Assembly: GCF_004358105.1 (NCBI RefSeq)
Contig: NZ_SMYL01000006.1
Coordinates: 1 to 64,000, forward strand
Source of the DNA: Sapientia aquatica
GTDB taxonomy: Bacteria > Pseudomonadota > Gammaproteobacteria > Burkholderiales > Burkholderiaceae_D
Direction of reading: 5' to 3'
Length of the DNA stretch: 64,000 nt
Shown here piece after piece: positions 1 to 6,965 of this stretch. The notes below the pieces were generated by a model, which worked only from the letters and a program-made list of their open reading frames with translations, made no database searches and was not told the origin of the DNA. Position 1 is the first letter of the stretch; every line of letters starts with the position of its first letter. A program made the position numbers and the translations under genes.

Positions 1-1
1 C

Positions 2-1735
2 AATGCGGGAACGGCGGGACCGAATGCGCCGCGGGACGAAGGCGACTTTATCGCCCGACTGCGCATGGAGGCGCTACGCAGTCCGGGGCGACGGGCCTTT
101 GGGCAAGGCAATCTGCGCGGCATGGTCCCCGGCCACCGCTTTCGTTTAACCCAGCATCCCGCCAATGCCGCCAATACCGATTACCTCATTCTCGCCACCC
201 AGTTCACCATTACCGACGTCGATCAAGAAACCCAAGCCAATCAGGCCACCAGCAGCACTAGCAACATTGCTCCCATTAGCACCTCAACAAACAGCGAAAC
301 CGCTACCTCATCCGCACTGCCCTCAGCCCGCACCCAACAGTACCGCGTAGACCTGAGCTTCGAAGCCCATCCCATGAACGAAGTCTATCGCCCCGACCGC
401 ACCACACCCAAGCCGCGCATGTCCATGACCACCGCTGTGGTCGTTGGACCGCCAGACCAATCCATCTGGACCGATCAACTCGGGCGCATCAAAGTCCAGT
501 TTCCGTGGGACAGATTGGGCCAACATAATCAACACAGCAGTTGCTGGCTGCGCACCACCAGCACTTGGGCGGGCAATCAATTGGGCAGTATCGCCTTGCC
601 GCGCATTGGGCAAGAGGTGTTGGTTAGCTTTATGGAAAACGACCCCGATTTACCGATCTGCACGGGACGCGTCTATAACCAATCCAATCTACCGCCGTGG
701 AATTTACCGTCCCAGCAAGCGCTCTCGGGCATGCGTTCGCGCGAACTCACACCCAACGGGGGCAACAGTGCCAGTGGGCGCAGCAACCATCTGATCATGG
801 ACGACAGTCCCGGTCAGATTCAGACCCAACTCAAGAGCGACCATTTAGACAGCCAACTGTCACTCGGGCACATCACCCGTATCGACGACAACGCAGGACG
901 CACCGATCCACGCGGCCAGGGCTTTGAACTCCGCACCGACGGACACGGTGCCGTGCGCGCCGGCAAAGGCTTACTCATCACCACCGAAGCACGTCCCAAC
1001 GCGCACAATCACATCACCGATATGGACGAGACGATTGATCGGTTACAGCAAGCGCAGCAACAGCAGGAGGAATTAGCGGACTTGGCGCATCGTCATCACG
1101 CGCACATTGACGGACAAACTCCCAACGACATCCCCGATACACTCAAACGCGACAATGCCGCCATTCAAGGCTCGCAAGCAAGCCAAGCGGGCAGCTTCCC
1201 CGAATTCAGCGCGCCCCATGTCGTGCTCGCTGGCGCAGCGGGCATCCACGCCACCACCCCCGCATCGACCCACATTAGCAGCGGCGAACATATTGCAATC
1301 ACCAGCGGCAAAGATACCTCTATTTCGGTGGGCAAATCATTAATTACCGCCATCAAACGCGGCTGCTCCATCATGGTGTATCAACTCGGTGCCAAGCTTA
1401 TCGCGGGCAGCGGAGTGGTGACGATTCAAGCGCAAAAGGACGCCATCAAACTCAAAGCGTTACGCGAACTCACTTTCCGCAGCGACCACGAAAGCATCTA
1501 CATCACTGCCAAGAAAAAAGTCGTCATCAACGGTGGCGGCAGCTTTACCGAATGGAGCAAAGATGGCATCACCCACGGCACCAACGGGTATTGGTTGGAA
1601 CACGCGGCAGCGCATTTGATGGCGGGGCCAAAGAGCAACTTCCCAAAGCTTCCAACTTTCCCTAAACATATTTGCATTGAATGCATGCTTAAAAGAGCGC
1701 AGTCCCGCGCATCGCTTGTTCAATTTGGAGATTAA
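2..1735 (+). CDS. vgrG: Type VI secretion tip protein VgrG, C-terminal part (5' end outside window)
   Basis: VgrG trimers form the spike of the type VI secretion needle and carry effectors out of the cell. The reading frame is open from base 2, so the N-terminal gp27-like part lies outside the window. The visible 577 residues hold the gp5-like OB-fold segment (LGRIKVQFPWD near base 480, then LPRIGQEVLVSFMENDPDLP), followed by a linker and the repetitive DUF2345 beta-helix (about 1200-1600). The protein ends in a short Cys-containing tail (CIEC). A DUF4123 adaptor starts 2 bp after the stop, and lipoproteins plus a DUF2235 lipase follow, so this VgrG probably delivers that lipase. Family call is firm; cargo assignment is inferred from gene order. 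Confidence 0.93.
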   Translation, partial: NAGTAGPNAPRDEGDFIARLRMEALRSPGRRAFGQGNLRGMVPGHRFRLTQHPANAANTDYLILATQFTITDVDQETQANQATSSTSNIAPISTSTNSETATSSALPSARTQQYRVDLSFEAHPMNEVYRPDRTTPKPRMSMTTAVVVGPPDQSIWTDQLGRIKVQFPWDRLGQHNQHSSCWLRTTSTWAGNQLGSIALPRIGQEVLVSFMENDPDLPICTGRVYNQSNLPPWNLPSQQALSGMRSRELTPNGGNSASGRSNHLIMDDSPGQIQTQLKSDHLDSQLSLGHITRIDDNAGRTDPRGQGFELRTDGHGAVRAGKGLLITTEARPNAHNHITDMDETIDRLQQAQQQQEELADLAHRHHAHIDGQTPNDIPDTLKRDNAAIQGSQASQAGSFPEFSAPHVVLAGAAGIHATTPASTHISSGEHIAITSGKDTSISVGKSLITAIKRGCSIMVYQLGAKLIAGSGVVTIQAQKDAIKLKALRELTFRSDHESIYITAKKKVVINGGGSFTEWSKDGITHGTNGYWLEHAAAHLMAGPKSNFPKLPTFPKHICIECMLKRAQSRASLVQFGD

Positions 1736-1737
1736 TC

Positions 1738-2625
1738 ATGCCAACAAATTCCCTACAACTACAGCTCGCCGCAGCTTCCCAAATGAACACATTATTGGCC
1801 TTAATTGATACCGCACAAGCGCCAAACATAATTAGCGAACTCACCAAACTAGAGCCCTTACTCACACCGATAGTGTTTTTTAGTGAGATCGAGATAGCCT
1901 CCCCGGCCTTGATCGCCTTGCCGCCCTATGTTGAATCGTCGCCCCTATGGCAAAGGGTATCGAGTCAATTAACCAACAATCCCGCATCCCTGACGCTGAT
2001 TGCTAGCCCCAACACAGGCCAAGTGCTACACGATCATTTAGCGGCATGGATGCTAGTTCAACTACCTACGGATAATACTGAGATGGTCCTAGCACTATGG
2101 GATCCCATCGTGCTTGCGGCACTATTAGGCAACCCTTCTGATACCAGCCTTTACGTCACCGGTCCGATTTTGACGCGCTCACAACGGGAGGCATTTCTAG
2201 TACCAATTAATTCATGGTGGTACAGCGCACGCGATGGTGACATCCACCAACTTGTACCCAAAGCGCCAACACCGACACCACCGCTCACAGCGCAACCCGT
2301 TACGCTCCCCCTACTACTGACACAGCAACAACTCGACGCGCTAACGGACGTTAATCTGCCAGACCAACTGCTAGCCTATCTATACGAAAATCAATCCAAC
2401 TTAATTGAGCCGATACCCCAAAAGCAACGGTACGAAACGGTCCGAGCAGCGTTGAGCCAAGCAAATCAAATTGGCCTCCAAAATATGCGCGATCGTCTCA
2501 ACTACATCTGCGCCACTTTGATTTATGGCACGCAGATGCACACCAATAGCAGTATCAGACAACTGCTACAACAAGTCCACGAACAGCAAATCACGCTCAC
2601 ACAAGCACTGGAACAGTTCCCTTAA
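1738..2625 (+). CDS. DUF4123-domain T6SS effector adaptor/chaperone
   Basis: DUF4123 proteins (Tap/TEC family, such as Vibrio VasW) load a specific effector onto its VgrG. The 295-residue product lacks a signal peptide. It shows a DUF4123-like layout: an N-terminal beta-rich half with a PLL/PIV segment, an LLGNP segment around residue 137, and a central block ending in NSWWYSARDG. A proline/threonine-rich stretch and a helical C-terminus (DQLLAYLYENQ, then helices) follow. It begins 2 bp after vgrG, so the two are probably translationally coupled, and it ends 14 bp before the first lipoprotein. The position between VgrG and the lipase cassette is the usual one for an adaptor. The partner is inferred. 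Confidence 0.8.
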   Translation: MPTNSLQLQLAAASQMNTLLALIDTAQAPNIISELTKLEPLLTPIVFFSEIEIASPALIALPPYVESSPLWQRVSSQLTNNPASLTLIASPNTGQVLHDHLAAWMLVQLPTDNTEMVLALWDPIVLAALLGNPSDTSLYVTGPILTRSQREAFLVPINSWWYSARDGDIHQLVPKAPTPTPPLTAQPVTLPLLLTQQQLDALTDVNLPDQLLAYLYENQSNLIEPIPQKQRYETVRAALSQANQIGLQNMRDRLNYICATLIYGTQMHTNSSIRQLLQQVHEQQITLTQALEQFP

Positions 2626-2639
2626 AACCGTAATCAATT

Positions 2640-3179
2640 ATGACCAAACCAACATCCGTAAAAGCCAATTTAGCCAAACGCAAAACCCTGCAACGATTCG
2701 CAGCATTAGCGCTTAGCTTACCTATTAGCGCTTGCGGACAACACAATCCACTTGGAGGACTAATGCAACCTAAATCGGTTAATTTAAATGCTGTTTTATT
2801 TAGCTATTACGACCAAATTGGTCGCTTTAACGCCATGATCTTTGACGTCTTTATGAACGACACATGGGTGGGAGGCGGTGGAAGTGGAACTGGCGTGATT
2901 GTAAATGCCAAATTTACTTTAGGCCCTCAAAAGCTGACATGGCGATTAGATGGTCCAGAGGGTATGCCTAGTCTGGGCGAAATCGTGGCAGCGAAGAATC
3001 CATTGAATTTAAGTCGCGAAGACATACCCAAAGGCGCAAATTATATTGGCATACATATTTATCCCGACGAGACCGCCGAATTCAATTTTGCGGTTGATAG
3101 CTATCCGCAAGAAACACCCAGAGGAAAAGTACTACGTGACGCCATCATTAAACGGAGAACGTCGAATGCGTCGCGTTAA
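2640..3179 (+). CDS. Putative T6SS lipase-immunity lipoprotein, copy 1 of 4
   Basis: This 179-residue lipoprotein has a basic N-terminus, a short hydrophobic stretch and a lipobox (ISAC, Cys32). The residue after Cys is Gly, which does not signal inner-membrane retention. The mature part is Gly-rich and beta-like (DTWVGGGGSGTG, then TWRLDGPEGMP, then YIGIHIYPDETAEFNF). I infer that it protects the periplasmic face against the DUF2235 lipase encoded at the end of the array; it may relate to DUF3304, but I cannot confirm that. It is the only copy without the extra N-terminal leader: an in-frame stop at 2631 bounds the start. Base composition is visibly more AT-rich than in vgrG. Confidence 0.75.
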   Translation: MTKPTSVKANLAKRKTLQRFAALALSLPISACGQHNPLGGLMQPKSVNLNAVLFSYYDQIGRFNAMIFDVFMNDTWVGGGGSGTGVIVNAKFTLGPQKLTWRLDGPEGMPSLGEIVAAKNPLNLSREDIPKGANYIGIHIYPDETAEFNFAVDSYPQETPRGKVLRDAIIKRRTSNASR

Positions 3180-3765
3180 AAGTTCAATAAGCCGTGCGAT
3201 GAAATGCCACCGCACTGACAGCAACCCAATAGCGACTATTAATAAGCAACCTATTCCAACCAAACGCAAAACCCTGCAACGATTCGCAGCATTAGCGCTT
3301 AGCTTACCTATTAGCGCTTGCGGACAACACAATCCACTTGGAGGATTAATGCAACCTAATTCAATTATTTTAAATGCAGTTCTGTGGAGTTATTACGATC
3401 AAATCGATGGATTTAATGCAACGACATTTGACGTCTTTTTAAACGGTGTATGGGTAGGCGGGGCAGGTGGTGGTGGATCGGTCATAACCGGAGTGAAATT
3501 ATTTTTTGGCCCTCAAAAACTTACTTGGCGATTAGGTGGCCCAGAGCGTATGCCGCGTCTAGGCGAAACCGTCACAGCAAAGAATAATTTAATTCTAAAA
3601 CCAGTAGATATCCCCAAAGGATCAAATTACATCGGGATTCACATTTACCCAGATGAAACAGCCGAATTTAATTTTTCAACAGATAACTACCCACAAGAAA
3701 CACCACGCGGAAAAAAATTAATAGATGCCATTATTAAAAGGAGGACGTCGCATGCAGCGAAGTAA
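3166..3765 (+). CDS. Putative T6SS lipase-immunity lipoprotein, copy 2 of 4, with leader
   Basis: A 199-residue paralogue of copy 1. I chose ATG 3166, inside the last codons of copy 1 (14-bp overlap), because a GGAGA Shine-Dalgarno sits 8 bases upstream; the frame is open further upstream only inside copy 1. Residues 1-31 are an extra leader, and the lipobox Cys is Cys52, giving an unusually long n-region before a short hydrophobic core. The leader aligns without gaps with the first 19 residues of the downstream lipase (RAM.C.R shared). The signal-peptide region (3260-3345) is identical over 86 bp to copy 1 (2674-2759). Immunity role is inferred from context. Confidence 0.75.
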   Translation: MRRVKSSISRAMKCHRTDSNPIATINKQPIPTKRKTLQRFAALALSLPISACGQHNPLGGLMQPNSIILNAVLWSYYDQIDGFNATTFDVFLNGVWVGGAGGGGSVITGVKLFFGPQKLTWRLGGPERMPRLGETVTAKNNLILKPVDIPKGSNYIGIHIYPDETAEFNFSTDNYPQETPRGKKLIDAIIKRRTSHAAK

Positions 3766-4357
3766 AGGCAGAGTAAGCAACCCACTTGCATGCGATGGCA
3801 GCATTCCTAACGACTCTGTCAGCCCAACTAATCACGCCAAAACACACAGACGCAAAAACCTGCAACGACTCGCAGCACTGGCGCTTGGCTTACCACTGTC
3901 CGCTTGCGGACAACACGATCTACTTGGAGGACTAATGCAATCTGAAACGATTCATTTAAATGCAGTTTTATTTAGCTCGTACGACCATATAGATAATTTT
4001 AATGTGGTCATCTTTGATGTCTTTATTAACGGTGTATGGGTCGGAGATGGCGGCAGCGGCACTGGGGTAATTGTCGGAGCTAAATTTACCTTTGGCCCTC
4101 AAATAATCACATGGCGACTGGGTGGCCCAGAGGGGATGCCAAGGAATGGTGATACTGTTACTGCAAAAAATCATTTAGTTTTACGTCGTGAGGATGTGCC
4201 TCCGGGAACGAACTATATCGGCATACATATTTATCCCGATGAAACCGCCGAGTTCAATTTTTCGACTGATAGCTATCCTCCGGAAACTCCAAAAGATCAA
4301 GAACTACAAAAATCGCGTTATAACAGGAGAAGGAGTTTGCACAATGCAGGCAACTGA
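3752..4357 (+). CDS. Putative T6SS lipase-immunity lipoprotein, copy 3 of 4, with leader
   Basis: A 201-residue paralogue. ATG 3752 is preceded by GGAGG at 3740-3744 and overlaps copy 2 by 14 bp. The leader shares Met-Gln, Ala-Cys (13-14) and Ile-Pro (18-19) with the lipase N-terminus. The signal region reads HRRKNLQRL before LPLSAC (Cys52). A twin arginine ahead of a weak hydrophobic core would fit a Tat-type lipoprotein signal, though the motif is imperfect and the other copies have KRK. The C-terminus (from about residue 180) is the most divergent of the four, with RGK.LRDAIIKRRT replaced by an unrelated-looking basic sequence. This may be a specialised or decaying copy. Confidence 0.72.
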   Translation: MQRSKGRVSNPLACDGSIPNDSVSPTNHAKTHRRKNLQRLAALALGLPLSACGQHDLLGGLMQSETIHLNAVLFSSYDHIDNFNVVIFDVFINGVWVGDGGSGTGVIVGAKFTFGPQIITWRLGGPEGMPRNGDTVTAKNHLVLRREDVPPGTNYIGIHIYPDETAEFNFSTDSYPPETPKDQELQKSRYNRRRSLHNAGN

Positions 4358-4940
4358 TAAGCCTCTTTTCAGCGCGGTGGCATACAACGATGAAGTTAAC
4401 GCTCCACTGATCCCCAATATTCAACCTATCACAACCAAACGCAAAACCCTGCAACGACTGGCAGCACTGGCACTTGGCTTACCTCTTTCCGCTTGCGGAC
4501 AACACAATCCACTTGGAGGACTAATGCAACCTGAATCGGTTAATTTAAATGCTGTTTTATTTAGTTATTACGACCAAATTGGTCGCTTTAACGTCATGAT
4601 CTTTGACGTCTTTATGAACGACACATGGGTGGGAGGCGGTGGAAGTGGAACTGGCGTGATTGTAAATGCCAAATTTACTTTAGGCCCTCAAAAGCTGACA
4701 TGGCGATTAGGTGGCCCAGAGGGTATGCCACGTCAAGGCGAAACCGTCACAGCAAAGAATAATTTAATTCTAAAACCAGAAAATATCCCCAAAGGATCAG
4801 TTTACATAGGAATTCATATTTATCCCGACGAAACCGCCGAATTCAATTTTGCGGTTGATGGCTATCCGCAAGAAACACCCAGAGGAAAATTACTACGTGA
4901 CGCCATTATTAAACGGAGAACGTCCAATGCAAACCCCTAA
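4344..4940 (+). CDS. Putative T6SS lipase-immunity lipoprotein, copy 4 of 4, with leader
   Basis: A 198-residue paralogue directly upstream of the lipase. ATG 4344 follows a doubled purine-rich Shine-Dalgarno (GGAGAAGGAG) and overlaps copy 3 by 14 bp. The lipobox is LSAC (Cys51). The protein is a mosaic. From the mature N-terminus through PEGMP it is almost identical to copy 1. The stretch around GETVTAKNNLILKP matches copy 2, including 42 identical bases (4737-4778 and 3562-3603). The C-terminus returns to copy 1 type (PRGK.LRDAIIKRRTSNA). Its last codons contain the start of the lipase gene. As the copy coupled to the effector, it is the best candidate for the cognate immunity protein. Confidence 0.77.
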   Translation: MQATDKPLFSAVAYNDEVNAPLIPNIQPITTKRKTLQRLAALALGLPLSACGQHNPLGGLMQPESVNLNAVLFSYYDQIGRFNVMIFDVFMNDTWVGGGGSGTGVIVNAKFTLGPQKLTWRLGGPEGMPRQGETVTAKNNLILKPENIPKGSVYIGIHIYPDETAEFNFAVDGYPQETPRGKLLRDAIIKRRTSNANP

Positions 4941-6837
4941 CAAAACATTGATTCGCGCAATGGCATGCAATCGCGAAATTCCTGACACACCCCATACACA
5001 CAATCAAGACTGCGCTGACGTGATTAATATAAGTGTGTTCTTTGACGGTACTGGCAACAATAAAAGCTCAGATGATAAGAATAAAAAATGGAGCAATATC
5101 GCACGCATACACGATTCAACTTATGTGCGCTCTCAGGACCAGTTTAACAAGGGAATAAAAAACAACTACCCCATCTACATCTCCGGCGTAGGCACTCCCT
5201 TCAATGGCACGGCCGCTAACTGGATCGACGATAAACTGATCAAAGCCGAAGACAATATTGCTGGCGGCGCGTCCGGTGCTGGTGGTACTCGGCGCACCGA
5301 ATTTGGACAGGACAACGTCAACAACGCTTTAAAACAAGCCCTGCTCGCGGGCGCACAACAGCTTAACACCGAAGAGAAACGCTACGCGACGAAAGGTCAA
5401 GCGCTATCGGTACATGAATTGACCAAGGCGCTAGGCGGACACCGACTCATTCGCCGTATTAATTTGTCGATCTTTGGTTTTTCGCGCGGTGCTGCGTTGG
5501 CTCGGGCGTTCAGTAATGATTTTGTCAGTGGCTGCACCGTGGTCGATGGGCAATTGCTTTACCAAGGCTTTCCCGTGTTCATCCATTTTATGGGCTTGTT
5601 TGATACCGTAGCGTCGTTCGGCCTACCTGCTGCCAATATGGATTCGTTCTTTACCGAAAAGAATCTGCGAGTACCCAAGCAAGTGGAGCGATGTGTGCAC
5701 TTTGTAGCGGCGCACGAACTGCGCTTTAGCTTTCCAGTTGATTTGATCCGCTACCAAGGTAGGCTCCCAGCTAACTGGAATGAATACGTCTATCCGGGCG
5801 TGCATTCGGACGTCGGGGGTGGATATGAGCCTAAGAATCAGGGCATTACCAATCAGCTCGGGCGCATACCACAACATCGCATGATGCAATTTGCGCTTAA
5901 TGCGGGGGTGCGGATGTATTCATTGGAAGAGTTAAAAAAAGTAGCGGCGCAGACCTACGATGAACGCTTTCATGTCGATCCTAAAGTGGTCACGGATTTT
6001 ACTAATTACATGCGCGCCGTTGCACCAAGCGGTTCGGTCGAACAGCAGGTTAAGCAACATATGGTGGCGCTATATTCGGGCTTGGGTACGCTGGCGCGTC
6101 ACAATAAAACTACGCCGGGTCAAACCGAGAGACAGAGTTTTCGGCTCTGGGCGGGGATTGATGAGGAGGCACGATTTATCCGGCACGGCCTACAACAATC
6201 GCACAAGGTGACTATCGCCAATGTGCTGCATTACACGATCCCTGTTGTCGGTGCCGCCGCCGCACTCAAAGACGCCAGCGCCGCGGCCTACGCCCAAATG
6301 CTCACGGTACCGAAATGGTCGTTGGATGCGTGGAATAGCTTTGCCACGCCAGCAATCCAAACGATGTTTGCCAGTTATGTGCACGATTCCAAAGCAGGTT
6401 TTTTGATGGGGGCTGAACCGTTTAGCTACTTTCGCCAACGCGGCGTAACTGAATCCAGCATCAACATCCTAGCGCGCGGTTTGCGCTGGTTTGATGAGGT
6501 CGCCAAAGACGTTTCGCAGAACGTGATTCGGGTTTATTACAGTGCTGAGAAGGTGGTCGTAGAGCGGTGGACCCAAGGCAAAAAAGACATTCAACGAACC
6601 TATGCCGTCGGCGAGAAATTTATTATCACGACCGGAAAAACCTATGCGCTAGAGATCATCGACAGCACGAGTAAGATGGCGACCAAAACCTTTGATGCAG
6701 GTGAAAAAATGGTACTTTCTGCCGCAAACGAAACCAAATCCTTGGCGCTTGAAGTCGAACAAACAGGTGAGCGAATCGTGGTGAATGTCACCAAGTACGT
6801 GGAGGATGGCTGGCAGAAAATGAAGGAGGCATTTTGA
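4927..6837 (+). CDS. DUF2235 (Tle1-like) T6SS phospholipase effector
   Basis: DUF2235 proteins include the Tle1 family of type VI lipase effectors, which hydrolyse membrane phospholipids in a rival's periplasm. The 636-residue product has the family N-terminus (FFDGTGNN), the nucleophile elbow GFSRG (Ser186), an acidic segment LFDTVASFG (Asp226) and a His segment PGVHSDVGGGY (His293). The last 110 residues contain several short repeats of a V/E/T-rich beta-like pattern (GEK..., AxETK, GERIVVNVTKYVEDGW) that might contact VgrG or membrane. I chose ATG 4927 because it has a GGAGA Shine-Dalgarno and reproduces the 14-bp overlap seen between the lipoproteins. Toxicity and pairing with the lipoproteins are inferred. 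Confidence 0.88.
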   Translation: MQTPNKTLIRAMACNREIPDTPHTHNQDCADVINISVFFDGTGNNKSSDDKNKKWSNIARIHDSTYVRSQDQFNKGIKNNYPIYISGVGTPFNGTAANWIDDKLIKAEDNIAGGASGAGGTRRTEFGQDNVNNALKQALLAGAQQLNTEEKRYATKGQALSVHELTKALGGHRLIRRINLSIFGFSRGAALARAFSNDFVSGCTVVDGQLLYQGFPVFIHFMGLFDTVASFGLPAANMDSFFTEKNLRVPKQVERCVHFVAAHELRFSFPVDLIRYQGRLPANWNEYVYPGVHSDVGGGYEPKNQGITNQLGRIPQHRMMQFALNAGVRMYSLEELKKVAAQTYDERFHVDPKVVTDFTNYMRAVAPSGSVEQQVKQHMVALYSGLGTLARHNKTTPGQTERQSFRLWAGIDEEARFIRHGLQQSHKVTIANVLHYTIPVVGAAAALKDASAAAYAQMLTVPKWSLDAWNSFATPAIQTMFASYVHDSKAGFLMGAEPFSYFRQRGVTESSINILARGLRWFDEVAKDVSQNVIRVYYSAEKVVVERWTQGKKDIQRTYAVGEKFIITTGKTYALEIIDSTSKMATKTFDAGEKMVLSAANETKSLALEVEQTGERIVVNVTKYVEDGWQKMKEAF

Positions 6838-6865
6838 ACACCAGAGCGCTGTGATTCCAACTAAC

Positions 6866-6898
6866 AGACAGATAAAGTCGACTAGGCCTTATCTGTCT
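6866..6898. terminator. Inverted repeat after the lipase gene, possible terminator
   Basis: AGACAGATAA (6866-6875) pairs perfectly with TTATCTGTCT (6889-6898) around a 13-base loop. It lies 28 bp past the lipase stop in a convergent intergenic space. It is followed by a TCTA tetranucleotide run and not a real T-tract, so termination is plausible but not classical. Confidence 0.45.
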
Positions 6899-6920
6899 AT
6901 CTATCTATCTAAGAAAACCA

Positions 6921-6940
6921 TTGCCCTGAACCAAGGGCAA
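6921..6940 (-). terminator. Hairpin at the 3' end of ppc, probable terminator
   Basis: TTGCCCT and AGGGCAA form a perfect 7-bp stem around GAACCA. Read leftward it is followed by a T-rich stretch (GGTTTTC) and sits 26 bp past the ppc stop. Confidence 0.5.
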
Positions 6941-6965
6941 TCAAGAACTCCAAGATCATCGTCAA

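Larger units (their letters stand above)
2640..4940 (+). repeat. Four-unit tandem gene array (about 585-bp unit) with conserved 14-bp gene overlaps
   Basis: Start-to-start distances are 526, 586, 592 and 583 bp (copy 1 to 2, 2 to 3, 3 to 4, 4 to lipase). Each next ATG lies 14 bp before the end of the previous gene, and three of the four junctions carry a closely related Shine-Dalgarno block ending in ACGTC. Copies differ by many substitutions, so this is an old array that has exchanged segments, not a recent assembly-type duplication. Confidence 0.9.

Noticed and set aside
2525-2716. 63-residue frame spanning the DUF4123 gene end and lipoprotein 1
   Set aside because: Out of frame with both real genes and without protein-like features.
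6890-6912. TCTA tetranucleotide run after the lipase gene, possible phase-variation repeat
   Set aside because: Only about four units and located outside any coding start or promoter, so it is unlikely to switch a gene.
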